Origin: Lentzea sp. NEAU-D7
GTDB lineage: Bacteria > Actinomycetota > Actinomycetes > Mycobacteriales > Pseudonocardiaceae
Length of the DNA: 64,000 bases
Assembly (NCBI RefSeq): GCF_026242055.1
Contig: NZ_JAPJDL010000021.1
Location: forward strand, 62,001-126,000
Reading direction: 5' to 3'
Position numbers and translations under genes: made by a program
In this document: positions 27,404 through 38,261 of the stretch, piece by piece
Layout of the letters: each line of letters begins with the position of its first letter
Numbering within the stretch: the first letter of the stretch is position 1
The notes under the pieces: model-generated
The model's input: only the letters and a program-made list of their open reading frames with translations
Database searches by the model: none
Told to the model about the DNA's origin: nothing

Positions 27404-28162
27404 TTGAGCATTTACCTCAGCGGCACGCTCTGGGTTCTCGGTGCCGCCGCCATCTCCGCCGTTCTCGTCGTCATCACCCGCCGGTTCGGCTCGGCCGAAG
27501 TGGGCGAGAAGAACCTCGGCGCGGGCGGGTCGGTGTTCAGCATCGTCGCCGGCCTGCACGCGGTGCTCGCCGCGTTCATCCTGATCTCCCTGTTCGACTC
27601 GGCCAACGGTGCCGAGGAACAGGTGCAGAAGGAGGCCAACGCGCTGGTCGCCGTCAACTGGTCGTCGGACTCGCTGCCGGATCCCGCGAAGACGAAGGTC
27701 GACGAGCTCATCCGCGACTACGTGTCGATCGTCGTCGACGACGAGTGGCCCCGCATGCGCGAAGGAGAGGAGGTCGGCAACCAGGGCTGGACGACGTTGA
27801 ACCAGCTCAAGGACACGATCTCCACGGCGGCGCCGGACGGCGGCTGGCAGGAGGACCGCAAGGCCGAGGCGGCGAACCAGCTGTGGGAGGTCTACCAGGC
27901 CAGGCAGGAGCGGCTGGACGCGGCGGACAACGGGGTCAACCCGGTCGTGTGGCTCGCGCTGCTGATCGGCACCGGGCTCTCGCTGCTGTTCCCGTACCTG
28001 TTCGGCGGGCCGACCCTGACCTCACAGCTGCTGATCACGATCACGCTGAGCTCGACGCTGGTCCTGCTGCTGTTCGCGATCCACCAGCTGCAGAACCCGT
28101 TCAGCGGCGGTGTGCTCATCCCGCCGGACGCGTTCAGTTCCGCATTGGACCGGCTGAGCTAG
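27404..28162 (+). CDS. DUF4239 (bestrophin-like) membrane protein
   Basis: 252 aa, TTG start at 27404 with SD AAAGGAG. Two N-terminal membrane helices (about 5-25 and 45-65) flank a basic loop. A long soluble middle (about 70-185) follows, then two C-terminal helices (about 187-230). This is the layout of DUF4239 proteins, which are distantly related to bestrophin-like channels. No function is proven. It is convergent with the EcsC gene, overlapping by 4 bp. Confidence 0.75.
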   Translation: MSIYLSGTLWVLGAAAISAVLVVITRRFGSAEVGEKNLGAGGSVFSIVAGLHAVLAAFILISLFDSANGAEEQVQKEANALVAVNWSSDSLPDPAKTKVDELIRDYVSIVVDDEWPRMREGEEVGNQGWTTLNQLKDTISTAAPDGGWQEDRKAEAANQLWEVYQARQERLDAADNGVNPVVWLALLIGTGLSLLFPYLFGGPTLTSQLLITITLSSTLVLLLFAIHQLQNPFSGGVLIPPDAFSSALDRLS

Positions 28163-28815
28163 CGCGGGTCGGTCGTTCCGTCCGCTTCCTCGATCTCGAC
28201 GGACAGCACCTCGCCGTCGATGAACTTCGGCAACACGTCCGTGTGGGTGAAGTAGCGATTCGCGAATGCGCCGACCGCCCTGGTGGACGCGGCGTCGACG
28301 CCACCGCCGATGACGCCGCCCAGCAGCGGAACGCCCTTCGCGGCGACGGTGCCGAGCTTTTTTGTACCGTATTTTGTGATGAGTGCCGACGCGGCCTTCT
28401 TGGTGAACTGCTTGATGCCGACTTTCTTGAACAGCTCGGTTCCGGCATTGCCGAGAAGGCACAGCAGGATGGCCATCTGCACTTCCTCGCTGTCCACGTC
28501 GTGGCCGCGCACCGACGCGATGGACGCGATGAGGTGCGTCTGGATGACGTAGGTGGCGGCGACGTTGGACGGCAGCGAGATCGGCAGCGTGATCAGGCCG
28601 CCGAGGTTCGTGATGAAGCCCTGCGCGCCCGCCAGCGCCACGTGCGTGCGAATGAGGTGCTTGATCGCGTCGGTCTCGTCGCCCTTCTTGACGAGCGCGT
28701 CGGACGCCGCCTCGCGGGCGCTCTTGAACGGCCCGAAGCCGTCGACGCCCGCGCGCAGCAGGTAGTCGGCGATGCCCTGCTGGGCCTTGTTCAGCTCACC
28801 CTTGGACTCAGCCAC
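28159..28815 (-). CDS. EcsC-family protein
   Basis: 218 aa. An EcsC domain covers most of the chain: the Gly/Leu-rich membrane-active segment G-G-L-I-T-L-P-I-S-L-P-S-N-V-A-A near 71-86, the G-x-x-L-F-K-K region, and a glycine-rich V-P-L-L-G-G-V-I-G-G-G-V near 160-171. The biochemical role of EcsC is unclear; in Bacillus it accompanies an ABC exporter. It sits 10 bp upstream of nothing else on its strand except the phosphotransferase gene end, so cotranscription with that gene is possible. Confidence 0.8.
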   Translation of the reverse strand: MAESKGELNKAQQGIADYLLRAGVDGFGPFKSAREAASDALVKKGDETDAIKHLIRTHVALAGAQGFITNLGGLITLPISLPSNVAATYVIQTHLIASIASVRGHDVDSEEVQMAILLCLLGNAGTELFKKVGIKQFTKKAASALITKYGTKKLGTVAAKGVPLLGGVIGGGVDAASTRAVGAFANRYFTHTDVLPKFIDGEVLSVEIEEADGTTDPR

Positions 28816-28825
28816 GAACCCGACA

Positions 28826-31354
28826 TTACGCGTCCGGCCGGCTCTCCGAGACCTCGACCGGCGACTGCGGCGTGGTCACCGCGCCCGTGCTGCCGTCCAC
28901 GGTGATGCGCTCACCGGTCCTGATCCGCGTCACGGCCTCGCGCACGCCCACGACCGCCGGAATGCCGTACTCCCGCGCCACGACCGCGCCGTGGGAGTTC
29001 GCGCCGCCCATCTCCATCACCAGACCGCCCGCCGTCAGGAACAACGGCGTCCACCCCGGGTCCGTCGACGGCGCCACGAGGATCTCGCCCGGTTCGAGGT
29101 GCGCGCCGACGGGGTCCATGACGACGCGCGCGACGCCGGTGACCATGCCCGCCGACGCCGGCGTGCCGACGAGATCACCCTCCACGGGAACTCCGTGGTG
29201 CACGGCTTCGGGTTCCGTGCCGTCCGACAGCAGCACGCGCGGGATGTGCCTGCGTCGCATCTCGCGGTCGTAGACCTCGCGGCGCGCGGCCACGGTCGGA
29301 CGCAGATCTCCCTGCGGTGAGCGCATTTCCTCGAAGTTCAGGAAGAACACGTCGTCCGCGGCGTCCAGCCGACCGGCCGCGACGAGTTCGGCACCGATGG
29401 CGGCGACGCGCTTCCGGAGCGCGCCGAACAACGTGACGACCAGGTACTTCGGATACTCCCGCAGGCCGGCCAGCAACCTGGTGCGGCGCAACGCGAAGCG
29501 CACGAACCAGCCCCGGCCCCGGGCACGGCGGGCAAGGGTGTCGATCATCGCCTCGGCGTCGGCGGCACCGCGCGCGAAGACCGCGTCGGGGTGGCCCTGG
29601 TCGCCTTCCAGGCGCAGGAAGTTCTTGATGACGCCGATCACGTGCGCCGGGTCGTCGGACCACCGCGGCAGGCCGAGGTCGATCTCCGCGACGGCGCGGT
29701 GACCCCACCGCGCGAGGAAGCGGTCGAGGGCGGCCGGGCGTTCGCCGTTCTGGAACTGCCTGAGCGCGACGGGGTCATGCCGGATCTCCTGTGCGAGGTC
29801 CCACATCGCCAGGTCCATCTCGGTGGTGATGTTGTTCGGCAGGCCGCGCAGCACGGTCTGCAACTCGCCCGGCCTGGTCTTCACGACCTTGCCGACCAGT
29901 CCGAGCATCGCGAACCCGATCAGCGCGGTGGGCGCGAGGCGGGGCAACACCGGCACGACGCACTGCTGCAACGCCTGCTCGATCGAGAGCGTCGCGGACT
30001 TCTCCAGGATCTGACGTTCCAGCAGCAACGCGTCGCGCACGGCCTTCTCGGGGTTCGCCAGCGCCTTCACCGCCGTCACGGGCACCCGGAAGCGGCAGGC
30101 AAGCCTCAGAACGCGCTTGACCGCGGGCGTCGGCGAGAAGTTCCTGACCGCGAACCTCGGGTCGTCGAACAGGCCGCGCAGCACCTCGGAGGAGCGCGCC
30201 TCCATCACGCCGAGCAGGCGCGTGACGAACTCACGGCCCACCTTGCTCTGCAGAACCTTGGTGACGTCGAAGAAGATGCGCTCGCCGTTCTCCACATAGG
30301 ACTTGCTTCGCGGGTCCCCGATCACGATCTCGAAGGCGGACTTGGAGATCTCCCGGAACGCCGCGCGCCCCATCGGCGTGATCGGTCGTTCGAGCCCCTG
30401 CGCGAGGCTGAAGCAGAAGTAGACGTGCGCGTTGCCGTCCGGGTTGTCCGGCACCGGGAACAGCGTCGTGATCGGCCGCGCCTGCGTGAGGTGCGGTTCG
30501 CCGTCGTCGTCGATCGCCCACTCGACGTCCTGCGGCGAGCCGTAGTGCCGCTGCACCTTGCGGCCGAGGACGGCGAGGCCGTGGATCTGCCCGTCGGTGA
30601 GGCACTGGTCTCCACTCTCTGCGACCTCGACGCGCTCGGTGCCGCCACCGGGCAGCGAGCGGATGACGACCCTCTTGTCTCCCAGCCGTTTCTCGACGAT
30701 CTCGCCGCCGTCGACGACGAAGTGGTCGGGGTTGACGGCACCGGACACCACGGCCTCGCCGAGTCCGGGGCTCGCGTCGATGACGATCTGATCGCGTGTG
30801 CCGGTGACCGGGTTCGCCGTGAACATCACGCCGGACACCGCGGACCGCACCATCCGTTGCACCACGACGGCCAGGTAGGTCGTGGCGTGGTCGATGCCGT
30901 GGGTGTCGCGGTAGCTGACCGCGCGGTCCGTCCACAGCGACGCCCAGCACCGGCGGACGGCGTCGACCACCTCGTCCTCGCCGACGACGTTGACGAAAGT
31001 GTCCTGCTGGCCCGCGAAGCTCGCGAACGGCAGGTCCTCGGCCGTGGCGCTGGACCGGACCGCGACCGGCACCCCGGGACCGCGATCGTCGCCGAGTTCC
31101 CGGTACTCGGCGACGATCGCGTCGCGGATCTCCTGCGGCACAGCGGTTTCCAGCAACGTCCTGCGGGCGTTCTCCGGAGAGGCGCTCGCGAGCTCGTCGG
31201 CTCGCGCGACGGCGCGGTAGGCGTCGGTGGTGACGCAGAAACCCTGCGGCACCGGCAGGCCGGCCCTGGTGAGCTCACCCAGGTTCGCGGCCTTGCCGCC
31301 CACCTCGGCGAGCATCGTGCCGTCGATGGACTTGAAGCCGATGGTGAGCGCCAT
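28826..31354 (-). CDS. rph: Rifampin phosphotransferase-like PEP-utilizing enzyme
   Basis: 842 aa from the ATG at 31354 (SD GGAGGGGG). The N-terminal ATP-binding PPDK domain (about 5-320) has V-G-G-K-A-A-N-L-G-E-L and V-R-S-S-A-T-A-E-D. The helical middle domain (about 330-740) would bind the acceptor. The C-terminal swivelling domain has catalytic His788 in G-G-A-N-S-H-G-A-V-V-A-R-E-Y-G-I-P-A. Length and order match rifampin phosphotransferases, which inactivate rifamycins. True PEP synthase lacks this middle domain and has a PEP-binding barrel, absent here. The natural acceptor could be another molecule. A 75-bp AT-rich leader separates it from the next gene. Confidence 0.78.
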   Translation of the reverse strand: MALTIGFKSIDGTMLAEVGGKAANLGELTRAGLPVPQGFCVTTDAYRAVARADELASASPENARRTLLETAVPQEIRDAIVAEYRELGDDRGPGVPVAVRSSATAEDLPFASFAGQQDTFVNVVGEDEVVDAVRRCWASLWTDRAVSYRDTHGIDHATTYLAVVVQRMVRSAVSGVMFTANPVTGTRDQIVIDASPGLGEAVVSGAVNPDHFVVDGGEIVEKRLGDKRVVIRSLPGGGTERVEVAESGDQCLTDGQIHGLAVLGRKVQRHYGSPQDVEWAIDDDGEPHLTQARPITTLFPVPDNPDGNAHVYFCFSLAQGLERPITPMGRAAFREISKSAFEIVIGDPRSKSYVENGERIFFDVTKVLQSKVGREFVTRLLGVMEARSSEVLRGLFDDPRFAVRNFSPTPAVKRVLRLACRFRVPVTAVKALANPEKAVRDALLLERQILEKSATLSIEQALQQCVVPVLPRLAPTALIGFAMLGLVGKVVKTRPGELQTVLRGLPNNITTEMDLAMWDLAQEIRHDPVALRQFQNGERPAALDRFLARWGHRAVAEIDLGLPRWSDDPAHVIGVIKNFLRLEGDQGHPDAVFARGAADAEAMIDTLARRARGRGWFVRFALRRTRLLAGLREYPKYLVVTLFGALRKRVAAIGAELVAAGRLDAADDVFFLNFEEMRSPQGDLRPTVAARREVYDREMRRRHIPRVLLSDGTEPEAVHHGVPVEGDLVGTPASAGMVTGVARVVMDPVGAHLEPGEILVAPSTDPGWTPLFLTAGGLVMEMGGANSHGAVVAREYGIPAVVGVREAVTRIRTGERITVDGSTGAVTTPQSPVEVSESRPDA

Positions 31355-31429
31355 GGCCGCCCCCTCCAGGTTCCGCCTGACGAGGAGGTTACGAGCATTC
31401 GGCCAAATACTCAACAAGCGATGAATAAA

Positions 31430-32314
31430 TTACGGGCGCTGCACCCACTCCGGAAGCGGCTCGCGCTCCCGTCGCCACTCCTCCGGCGGGCTCGCGACGA
31501 TCCCGCCGACGATCGCGGCCGTGGTGTCGACGTCACCACCCGCCCTGACGCACGCCGTGATGGCGGCGCGGTAGTCGCCGAGGTGATGGGCGGCGACCCA
31601 GAGCGTGAACGGGACGGTGTCCTGCGCCGTCACCCGCGAGCCGTTGCCGAGGACGTACGCGGCCTCTTCGGCGTCGCCGATCTTGCGCGCCTTGTCGATC
31701 CCCTTGCGCACGAACGAGTCTTCGAGGTGGTCGAGCACCGTTCCGAGCAGGTCCGGCGGAGGTGTGCCCGTCAGCCGCGCCTTGGCCGCGACGGCCGCCG
31801 CGTGTGCCACCGCGAGGCCGCCCATGACGCCCTCGGGATGCTGGTGCGTCACCTCGCTGGCCCGGATCGCCTGCGCCGTAACGGTTCGGGGGTCGTCGGC
31901 GAAGTACGCGCCCAGGGGTGCGATCCGCATCGCCGCCCCGTTGCCGCACGAGCCTTGCCCGTCGAACGCGCTGGAGGCCGCCTCTTTCCACGGCATGCCC
32001 TGGCGAATCTTGCGCAGGATGGTGAAAGCACCCGCGCCGTAACCGCGATAGGGCTCGCACCGGTCGGCGAACGTCGCCGCGAGCCGGGCTTGGTCGACCT
32101 CGCCGTGGTCGCGGAGCTCGGCGACGAGGTTGCAGGCCATTTCGGTGTCGTCGGTCCACTCCCACGGGCCCCGTGGCGGCTTGCCGGCCACGAGGTCGGG
32201 CAACGAGCGGCCGACCATGAAGAACTGAGCGCCCAGAGCGTCGCCGACGGAGAGCCCGTCGAGCGAGGCGTATGCGAGGTCCAGGCGCGCACGAGTGTGC
32301 AGAACTATGCGCAT
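31430..32314 (-). CDS. ADP-ribosylglycohydrolase-family protein
   Basis: 294 aa from the ATG at 32314. The ARH fold and its Mg2+ ligands are visible: D-G-L-S-V-G-D-A-L-G near 19-28, W-T-D-D-T-E-M near 53-59, and G-G-D-V-D-T-T-A-A-I near 261-270. These enzymes remove ADP-ribose from proteins (DraG-like) or small molecules. No ADP-ribosyltransferase gene is visible nearby. It lies upstream of the phosphotransferase gene on the same strand with a 75-bp gap. Confidence 0.88.
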   Translation of the reverse strand: MRIVLHTRARLDLAYASLDGLSVGDALGAQFFMVGRSLPDLVAGKPPRGPWEWTDDTEMACNLVAELRDHGEVDQARLAATFADRCEPYRGYGAGAFTILRKIRQGMPWKEAASSAFDGQGSCGNGAAMRIAPLGAYFADDPRTVTAQAIRASEVTHQHPEGVMGGLAVAHAAAVAAKARLTGTPPPDLLGTVLDHLEDSFVRKGIDKARKIGDAEEAAYVLGNGSRVTAQDTVPFTLWVAAHHLGDYRAAITACVRAGGDVDTTAAIVGGIVASPPEEWRREREPLPEWVQRP

Positions 32315-32395
32315 CACCTGCGATTTTACCGGTTTGCCCTACCCCGGGCATGTGGATTTGGGTCTGTGCGGGCTCCTGTGTCTCGTGCGGACGCG

Positions 32396-32418
32396 CCGGT
32401 GACCGAGGAGGTCACCGG
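32396..32418 (-). terminator. Hairpin overlapping the stop of 32412-32963
   Basis: A perfect 9-bp inverted repeat (CCGGTGACC / GGTCACCGG) has a 5-nt loop and overlaps the TGA of the minus-strand gene. It likely terminates that transcript. Confidence 0.5.
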
Positions 32419-32963
32419 GACAGCCCGGCAGGCGTGAAGACGAAGCTGTCGCGGAAGCCGCCGTCACCACGCCTCGTGGCCATCAGCCGCATCTCCGGCA
32501 TGAAGTGGAAGAACACCAGCGCACCAGACCGGTCCGGGTAGCCGAGCGTCTTCGAGTACTTGGGATTCGTGCCGCCCAGCCACAGCGGCGGCTCCCCGTA
32601 CTCGGCGATCACATCGTCGAGCAGGCAGTCCCGCTCCCCCAGCACACCGGGGATCCGGCTGTCGGCGTCGAGGGACAGCCAGCCCTGCCGGTGCGCGAGG
32701 TCCGCGTACACCGACGCCATGACGTCCTCGCTGCGGTGCCCGAGCACCTCGTGCACCGCGCCGCTGACCATCGCCGCGTTGGCCGCGCCGCGCTTGACCA
32801 ACATCTCGAGCTCGGTCTGCCACCGGTCCGTGCGGTCGTCGGCGAACGCCAGCGCGTCGAGCAGGGTGAGGATCACCGCCTCACCGCCGTACATGCCGGG
32901 ACGCCGGACAGCCGCGTTGAGCTGACCGAGCAGGTACCGGCGTAAGTCGTCGAACGAAGGCAT
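32412..32963 (-). CDS. Hypothetical protein
   Basis: 183 aa, cytoplasmic, ATG with SD AGGGGGAGAG. There is no domain I can name. Noticeable elements are R-R-P-G-M-Y-G-G near 20-27, a helical middle and a C-terminal Y-P-D-R-S-G-A-L-V-F-F-H-F. The R-P-x-M-Y-x-G start recurs in small actinobacterial proteins of unknown role. It is divergent from the HNH-like gene over about 100 bp. Confidence 0.6.
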   Translation of the reverse strand: MPSFDDLRRYLLGQLNAAVRRPGMYGGEAVILTLLDALAFADDRTDRWQTELEMLVKRGAANAAMVSGAVHEVLGHRSEDVMASVYADLAHRQGWLSLDADSRIPGVLGERDCLLDDVIAEYGEPPLWLGGTNPKYSKTLGYPDRSGALVFFHFMPEMRLMATRRGDGGFRDSFVFTPAGLSR

Positions 32964-33064
32964 CTCTCCCCCTTAATGCGAGATGTTCTATCAGTTGCGG
33001 GCAGGCGAAACAGAATCGCCTTCATGACCGACAGGGGAGGCAGCAGCAACTGGGGAAGGGTCAC

Positions 33065-33586
33065 ATGAGCATCAGCAACCAGCAGATCGTCGCGTACCGG
33101 GTCGAGCACGAGGTCGAGCTCGTCATCGACTGGAGCACGGCCCACGAACGGTGCTGGCGCTGCGGTTACAGGTCCTCACTCGAGCAACACCTCGTCGTGC
33201 CCGCGTCGATGGGTGGCAGCCGCACCACGGACAACCTCGTGCTGTTGTGCGGGCGGTGCGTCAGCGAGTCGCCGAGCCACCAGGACCCGCAGTATCTGTG
33301 GCGGTGGCTGCGCGCGACGTCCGCCTCGTCCTACGACACGTACTGGACGTTGCGCGGGTGGGAGGAGTTCGAGGTCATCTTCGGCCGAAAGCCGCTGGAG
33401 TGCTTCGAGGAAGCGGCGGTCAACCACCGGTCGCTGAACGCCGAGTGCCGGGCGCTGGCGGCGGACGAGTTCGCGAAGACCGTCGTCCGCTTCGGGGAGG
33501 GGCGGCTCAACCCGTCGACGATCGCGTGCGTGATCGCGGAGATCGAGAAGAAGCTGGCGGACCGTCACGGCATCAAGTTGCCGTGA
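33065..33586 (+). CDS. HNH-like zinc-finger protein
   Basis: 173 aa. C-W-R-C (30-33) and C-G-R-C (62-65) frame Q-H-L-V-V-P-A-S-M-G-G and T-T-D-N-L-V-L-L. That is the spacing of an HNH nuclease core, with His42 and Asn57, although the usual last His is not obvious. It could be a DNA-cleaving or DNA-binding domain. The C-terminal half (about 85-170) is helical and unfamiliar. It converges with the next gene, overlapping by 14 bp. Confidence 0.6.
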   Translation: MSISNQQIVAYRVEHEVELVIDWSTAHERCWRCGYRSSLEQHLVVPASMGGSRTTDNLVLLCGRCVSESPSHQDPQYLWRWLRATSASSYDTYWTLRGWEEFEVIFGRKPLECFEEAAVNHRSLNAECRALAADEFAKTVVRFGEGRLNPSTIACVIAEIEKKLADRHGIKLP

Positions 33587-34166
33587 CGTCGACCAGGAGG
33601 GCTGGAACCCACAGGAAGACCTTCGGATCGCCGAGCCCGGAAGCCGTGAGCCACGCCGCGGCCCGGCGAGCCTCCCGCTCGTCCTGGATCAGCCCCCATC
33701 TCCCCGGACGAACGCCCGTCGCGCGCCGGACGTCGTCGACGAGGCCGCCTAGGCAGGTCCACGTGTGCCAGCCCCCGGTGTCGAAGCCGACCAGCTCGAA
33801 GCCCAGCTCTCGACCGGAGTGGAGGCCGGGGAAGGCTTCGCGTCGAGCCAGACGGCCCGCGACCCCGCCCATGTCCGGGAGGCGGCCTCCATCGGCCATG
33901 TCCTGGAGCAAGGCCGGAGCGTCTGCCGCGGCGAAGCCGACAGCGAGCACGTGCAGCTCTGATCGACCCGCACGAGTGCGCGCCTGTTCGGCCAAGACCG
34001 GGTCGTCGAACCAGTCGTCCCAGCCATCGCGCTTCGCCGGAACCAGATCCGCGACACAGTCGCTCATCGAGATCAGACCGGCACTCGGCAGCCCCGCGTC
34101 CTGCCAGTCCTTCCTGGCACTTCTCGTGACGACCAGGTAGCCCGCCAGGAGTTGATCCGCGTCCAT
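33573..34166 (-). CDS. Hypothetical protein
   Basis: 197 aa from the ATG at 34166 with SD GGGGGAAG. It is acidic, Trp- and Gly-rich in its second half (G-G-W-H-T-W-T-C, R-W-G-L-I-Q-D) and has no membrane segment. I do not recognise the family. It overlaps the HNH-like gene by 14 bp tail to tail and lies downstream of the nrdJ terminator, so it has its own promoter in the short gap 34167-34190 or is read from nrdJ. Confidence 0.55.
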   Translation of the reverse strand: MDADQLLAGYLVVTRSARKDWQDAGLPSAGLISMSDCVADLVPAKRDGWDDWFDDPVLAEQARTRAGRSELHVLAVGFAAADAPALLQDMADGGRLPDMGGVAGRLARREAFPGLHSGRELGFELVGFDTGGWHTWTCLGGLVDDVRRATGVRPGRWGLIQDEREARRAAAWLTASGLGDPKVFLWVPALLVDVTAT

Positions 34167-34190
34167 CAGGACTTCCCCCGCAGATGAGGC

Positions 34191-34222
34191 AGAGCCGGGG
34201 CGTCCACCGACGCCCCGGCTCT
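34191..34222 (-). terminator. Terminator of nrdR-nrdJ
   Basis: A perfect 14-bp inverted repeat (AGAGCCGGGGCGTC / GACGCCCCGGCTCT) has a 4-nt loop. It lies 35 bp beyond the nrdJ stop on the minus strand. Confidence 0.8.
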
Positions 34223-34257
34223 GACCGGTCACTTCATCTTGTAGAAGACGCTCAGGA

Positions 34258-37080
<2,823 letters not shown>

Positions 37081-37145
37081 GGTGGATCTCCCTCGTGCTG
37101 GTGCTTAGAAAAGATGGTGGCTGCGCGCGCTCGGGCGCACTCGGA

Positions 37146-37616
37146 TCACTGCTCGGCCGGTGTGTCCTCGGCACGGGCAGTGCGAAGATCAAGGATTTCC
37201 TTCTCGAAGTCCTCTACCGACGAGAAGGAGCGATACACGCTCGCGAAGCGCAGATAAGCGACCTCGTCGAGCTCACGCAGGGGGCCGAGAATGGCGAGGC
37301 CCACCTCGTGACTGGCGATTTCCGCGCATCCGGTCGACCGGATCGACTCTTCCACCCGCTGGGCGAGTTGCTGGAACGCGTCCTCGTCGACCGGGCGGCC
37401 CTGACACGCCCTGCGCACACCGACGACGACCTTGTCGCGGCTGAACGGCTCCGTCACCCCGGAGCGCTTGACCACGGCGAGAACCGCCTCTTCGACCGTG
37501 GTGAACCTGCGGCTGCAGCTGTTGCAGGAGCGGCGACGACGGATCACCTGTCCCTCGTCGACTTCACGGGAGTCGACCACCCGTGAGTCCGAATGACGGC
37601 AGAACGGACACCGCAC
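37146..37616 (-). CDS. nrdR: Transcriptional repressor NrdR
   Basis: 156 aa. An N-terminal zinc ribbon has Cys3, Cys6, Cys31 and Cys34 with the basic R-R-R-R-S between them. An ATP-cone (about 46-136) senses ATP/dATP. It represses ribonucleotide reductase genes when dATP is high. It is cotranscribed with nrdJ, which lies 65 bp downstream. A good NrdR box lies about 95 bp upstream, consistent with autoregulation. Confidence 0.96.
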   Translation of the reverse strand: MRCPFCRHSDSRVVDSREVDEGQVIRRRRSCNSCSRRFTTVEEAVLAVVKRSGVTEPFSRDKVVVGVRRACQGRPVDEDAFQQLAQRVEESIRSTGCAEIASHEVGLAILGPLRELDEVAYLRFASVYRSFSSVEDFEKEILDLRTARAEDTPAEQ

Positions 37617-37670
37617 GCCACTTCCCCCCTTCTCAGCGCAGCACCCATCGCAGCAGCCGCACTGGTTGGG

Positions 37671-37691
37671 TTACCCACAACCTGTGGACTA
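37671..37691 (-). promoter_or_regulatory. DnaA-box-like pair in the nrdR leader
   Basis: TTACCCACA (37671-37679) and, on the other strand, TAGTCCACA (37683-37691) each differ from DnaA consensus by one base. Together they form CCACA-ACC-TGTGG. This may be a DnaA site or simply a small inverted repeat in the leader. Confidence 0.3.
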
Positions 37692-37706
37692 CTTACGACG
37701 GTGTAA

Positions 37707-37754
37707 CCACTAGATGTAGGGGTAGAACCTAGATCGCTGCGGACGGCAACGCAA
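37707..37754 (-). promoter_or_regulatory. NrdR box and promoter of nrdR-nrdJ
   Basis: The complement of 37707-37722 reads CCCCTACATCTAGTGG, an excellent fit to the NrdR box core (CxACATCTAGTG type). A second, weaker CTAGAT half-site lies 19 bp away. A plausible promoter on the minus strand is -35 TTGCGT (37754-37749) and -10 TAGGTT (37731-37726) with 17-bp spacing. The predicted start falls inside the box, so bound NrdR would block initiation. Confidence 0.65.
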
Positions 37755-37813
37755 CTCGACACACCACTCGAACGGGGGAACGTTGCGCCGATCAGGGGCG
37801 ATTACGCAAAAAA

Positions 37814-37849
37814 GCCCGCCGGTGACGGAGCGTTCACGTCACGGCGGGC
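37814..37849 (-). terminator. Intrinsic terminator with U-tract after the lexA-divergent gene
   Basis: GCCCGCC(G)GTGACG pairs with CGTCACGGCGGGC (one bulged base). On the minus strand the hairpin is followed by six T. This is the most classical rho-independent terminator of the window, 28 bp past the gene at 37877-38149. Confidence 0.85.
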
Positions 37850-37876
37850 ACCAAAACACAAGATGTGGGGGCAGGT

Positions 37877-38149
37877 CTACGGGGTGGCCCCCGCCTGCTG
37901 TAGGTAGAGCACGCCGAGCGCGACCACTGTCAGTGCGCTCAAGACGCCGACGGCGATGAGTTCGAACAGCGACTCGCGCTGCGGCCGGACCTCGCACGAG
38001 CTCGACTCGCGCGACGAGGGCACCACGAGCGGGCGCGGCTTCGTCGCAGGCCTGCGCGGCATGACACGAGGACCCGAACGGAGTGGACGTCCCGCTGCGA
38101 CGTCCGCGTCCTCGACAACCCGCATCCGCTTCTCGACGAGCACCGCCAT
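37877..38149 (-). CDS. Small SOS-linked single-pass membrane protein (ChiZ position, no LysM)
   Basis: 90 aa from the ATG at 38149 (SD GGAGG, 5-nt spacing; an ATG at 38161 is less likely). A basic N-terminal tail (about 1-60, R-R-P-A-T-K-P-R-P) precedes one membrane helix (about 64-83, L-F-E-L-I-A-V-G-V-L-S-A). Only about 7 residues follow the helix. It lies between nrdR and lexA, divergent from lexA. In mycobacteria the same slot holds Rv2719c/ChiZ, a DNA-damage-induced cell-division inhibitor with an extra LysM domain. An SOS box 32 bp upstream and a U-tract terminator mark a complete transcription unit. Confidence 0.8.
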   Translation of the reverse strand: MAVLVEKRMRVVEDADVAAGRPLRSGPRVMPRRPATKPRPLVVPSSRESSSCEVRPQRESLFELIAVGVLSALTVVALGVLYLQQAGATP

Positions 38150-38180
38150 CACGACCTCCATCGCAGGTCAACCACCATGA

Positions 38181-38196
38181 TCGAACAGGGGTTCGA
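38181..38196. promoter_or_regulatory. LexA (SOS) box, perfect consensus
   Basis: TCGAACAGGGGTTCGA contains CGAAC-N4-GTTCG exactly. It lies 32 bp from the start of the small membrane gene and 173 bp from lexA, so it most likely controls the former. Confidence 0.85.
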
Positions 38197-38261
38197 TCGA
38201 ACGTCCGTGCGAATTTCTACCAGACCCGCCGTTCTGACGCCACAACACGCCCGCAAATACC

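Noticed and set aside
28826..31354. Phosphoenolpyruvate synthase (gluconeogenesis)
   Set aside because: The C-terminal PEP-binding barrel is absent and the phospho-His domain is at the very end, as in rifampin phosphotransferases.
37617..37876. Cobalamin riboswitch before nrdR-nrdJ
   Set aside because: No B12-box-like sequence or extended leader; the region is explained by the NrdR box, promoter and a terminator.
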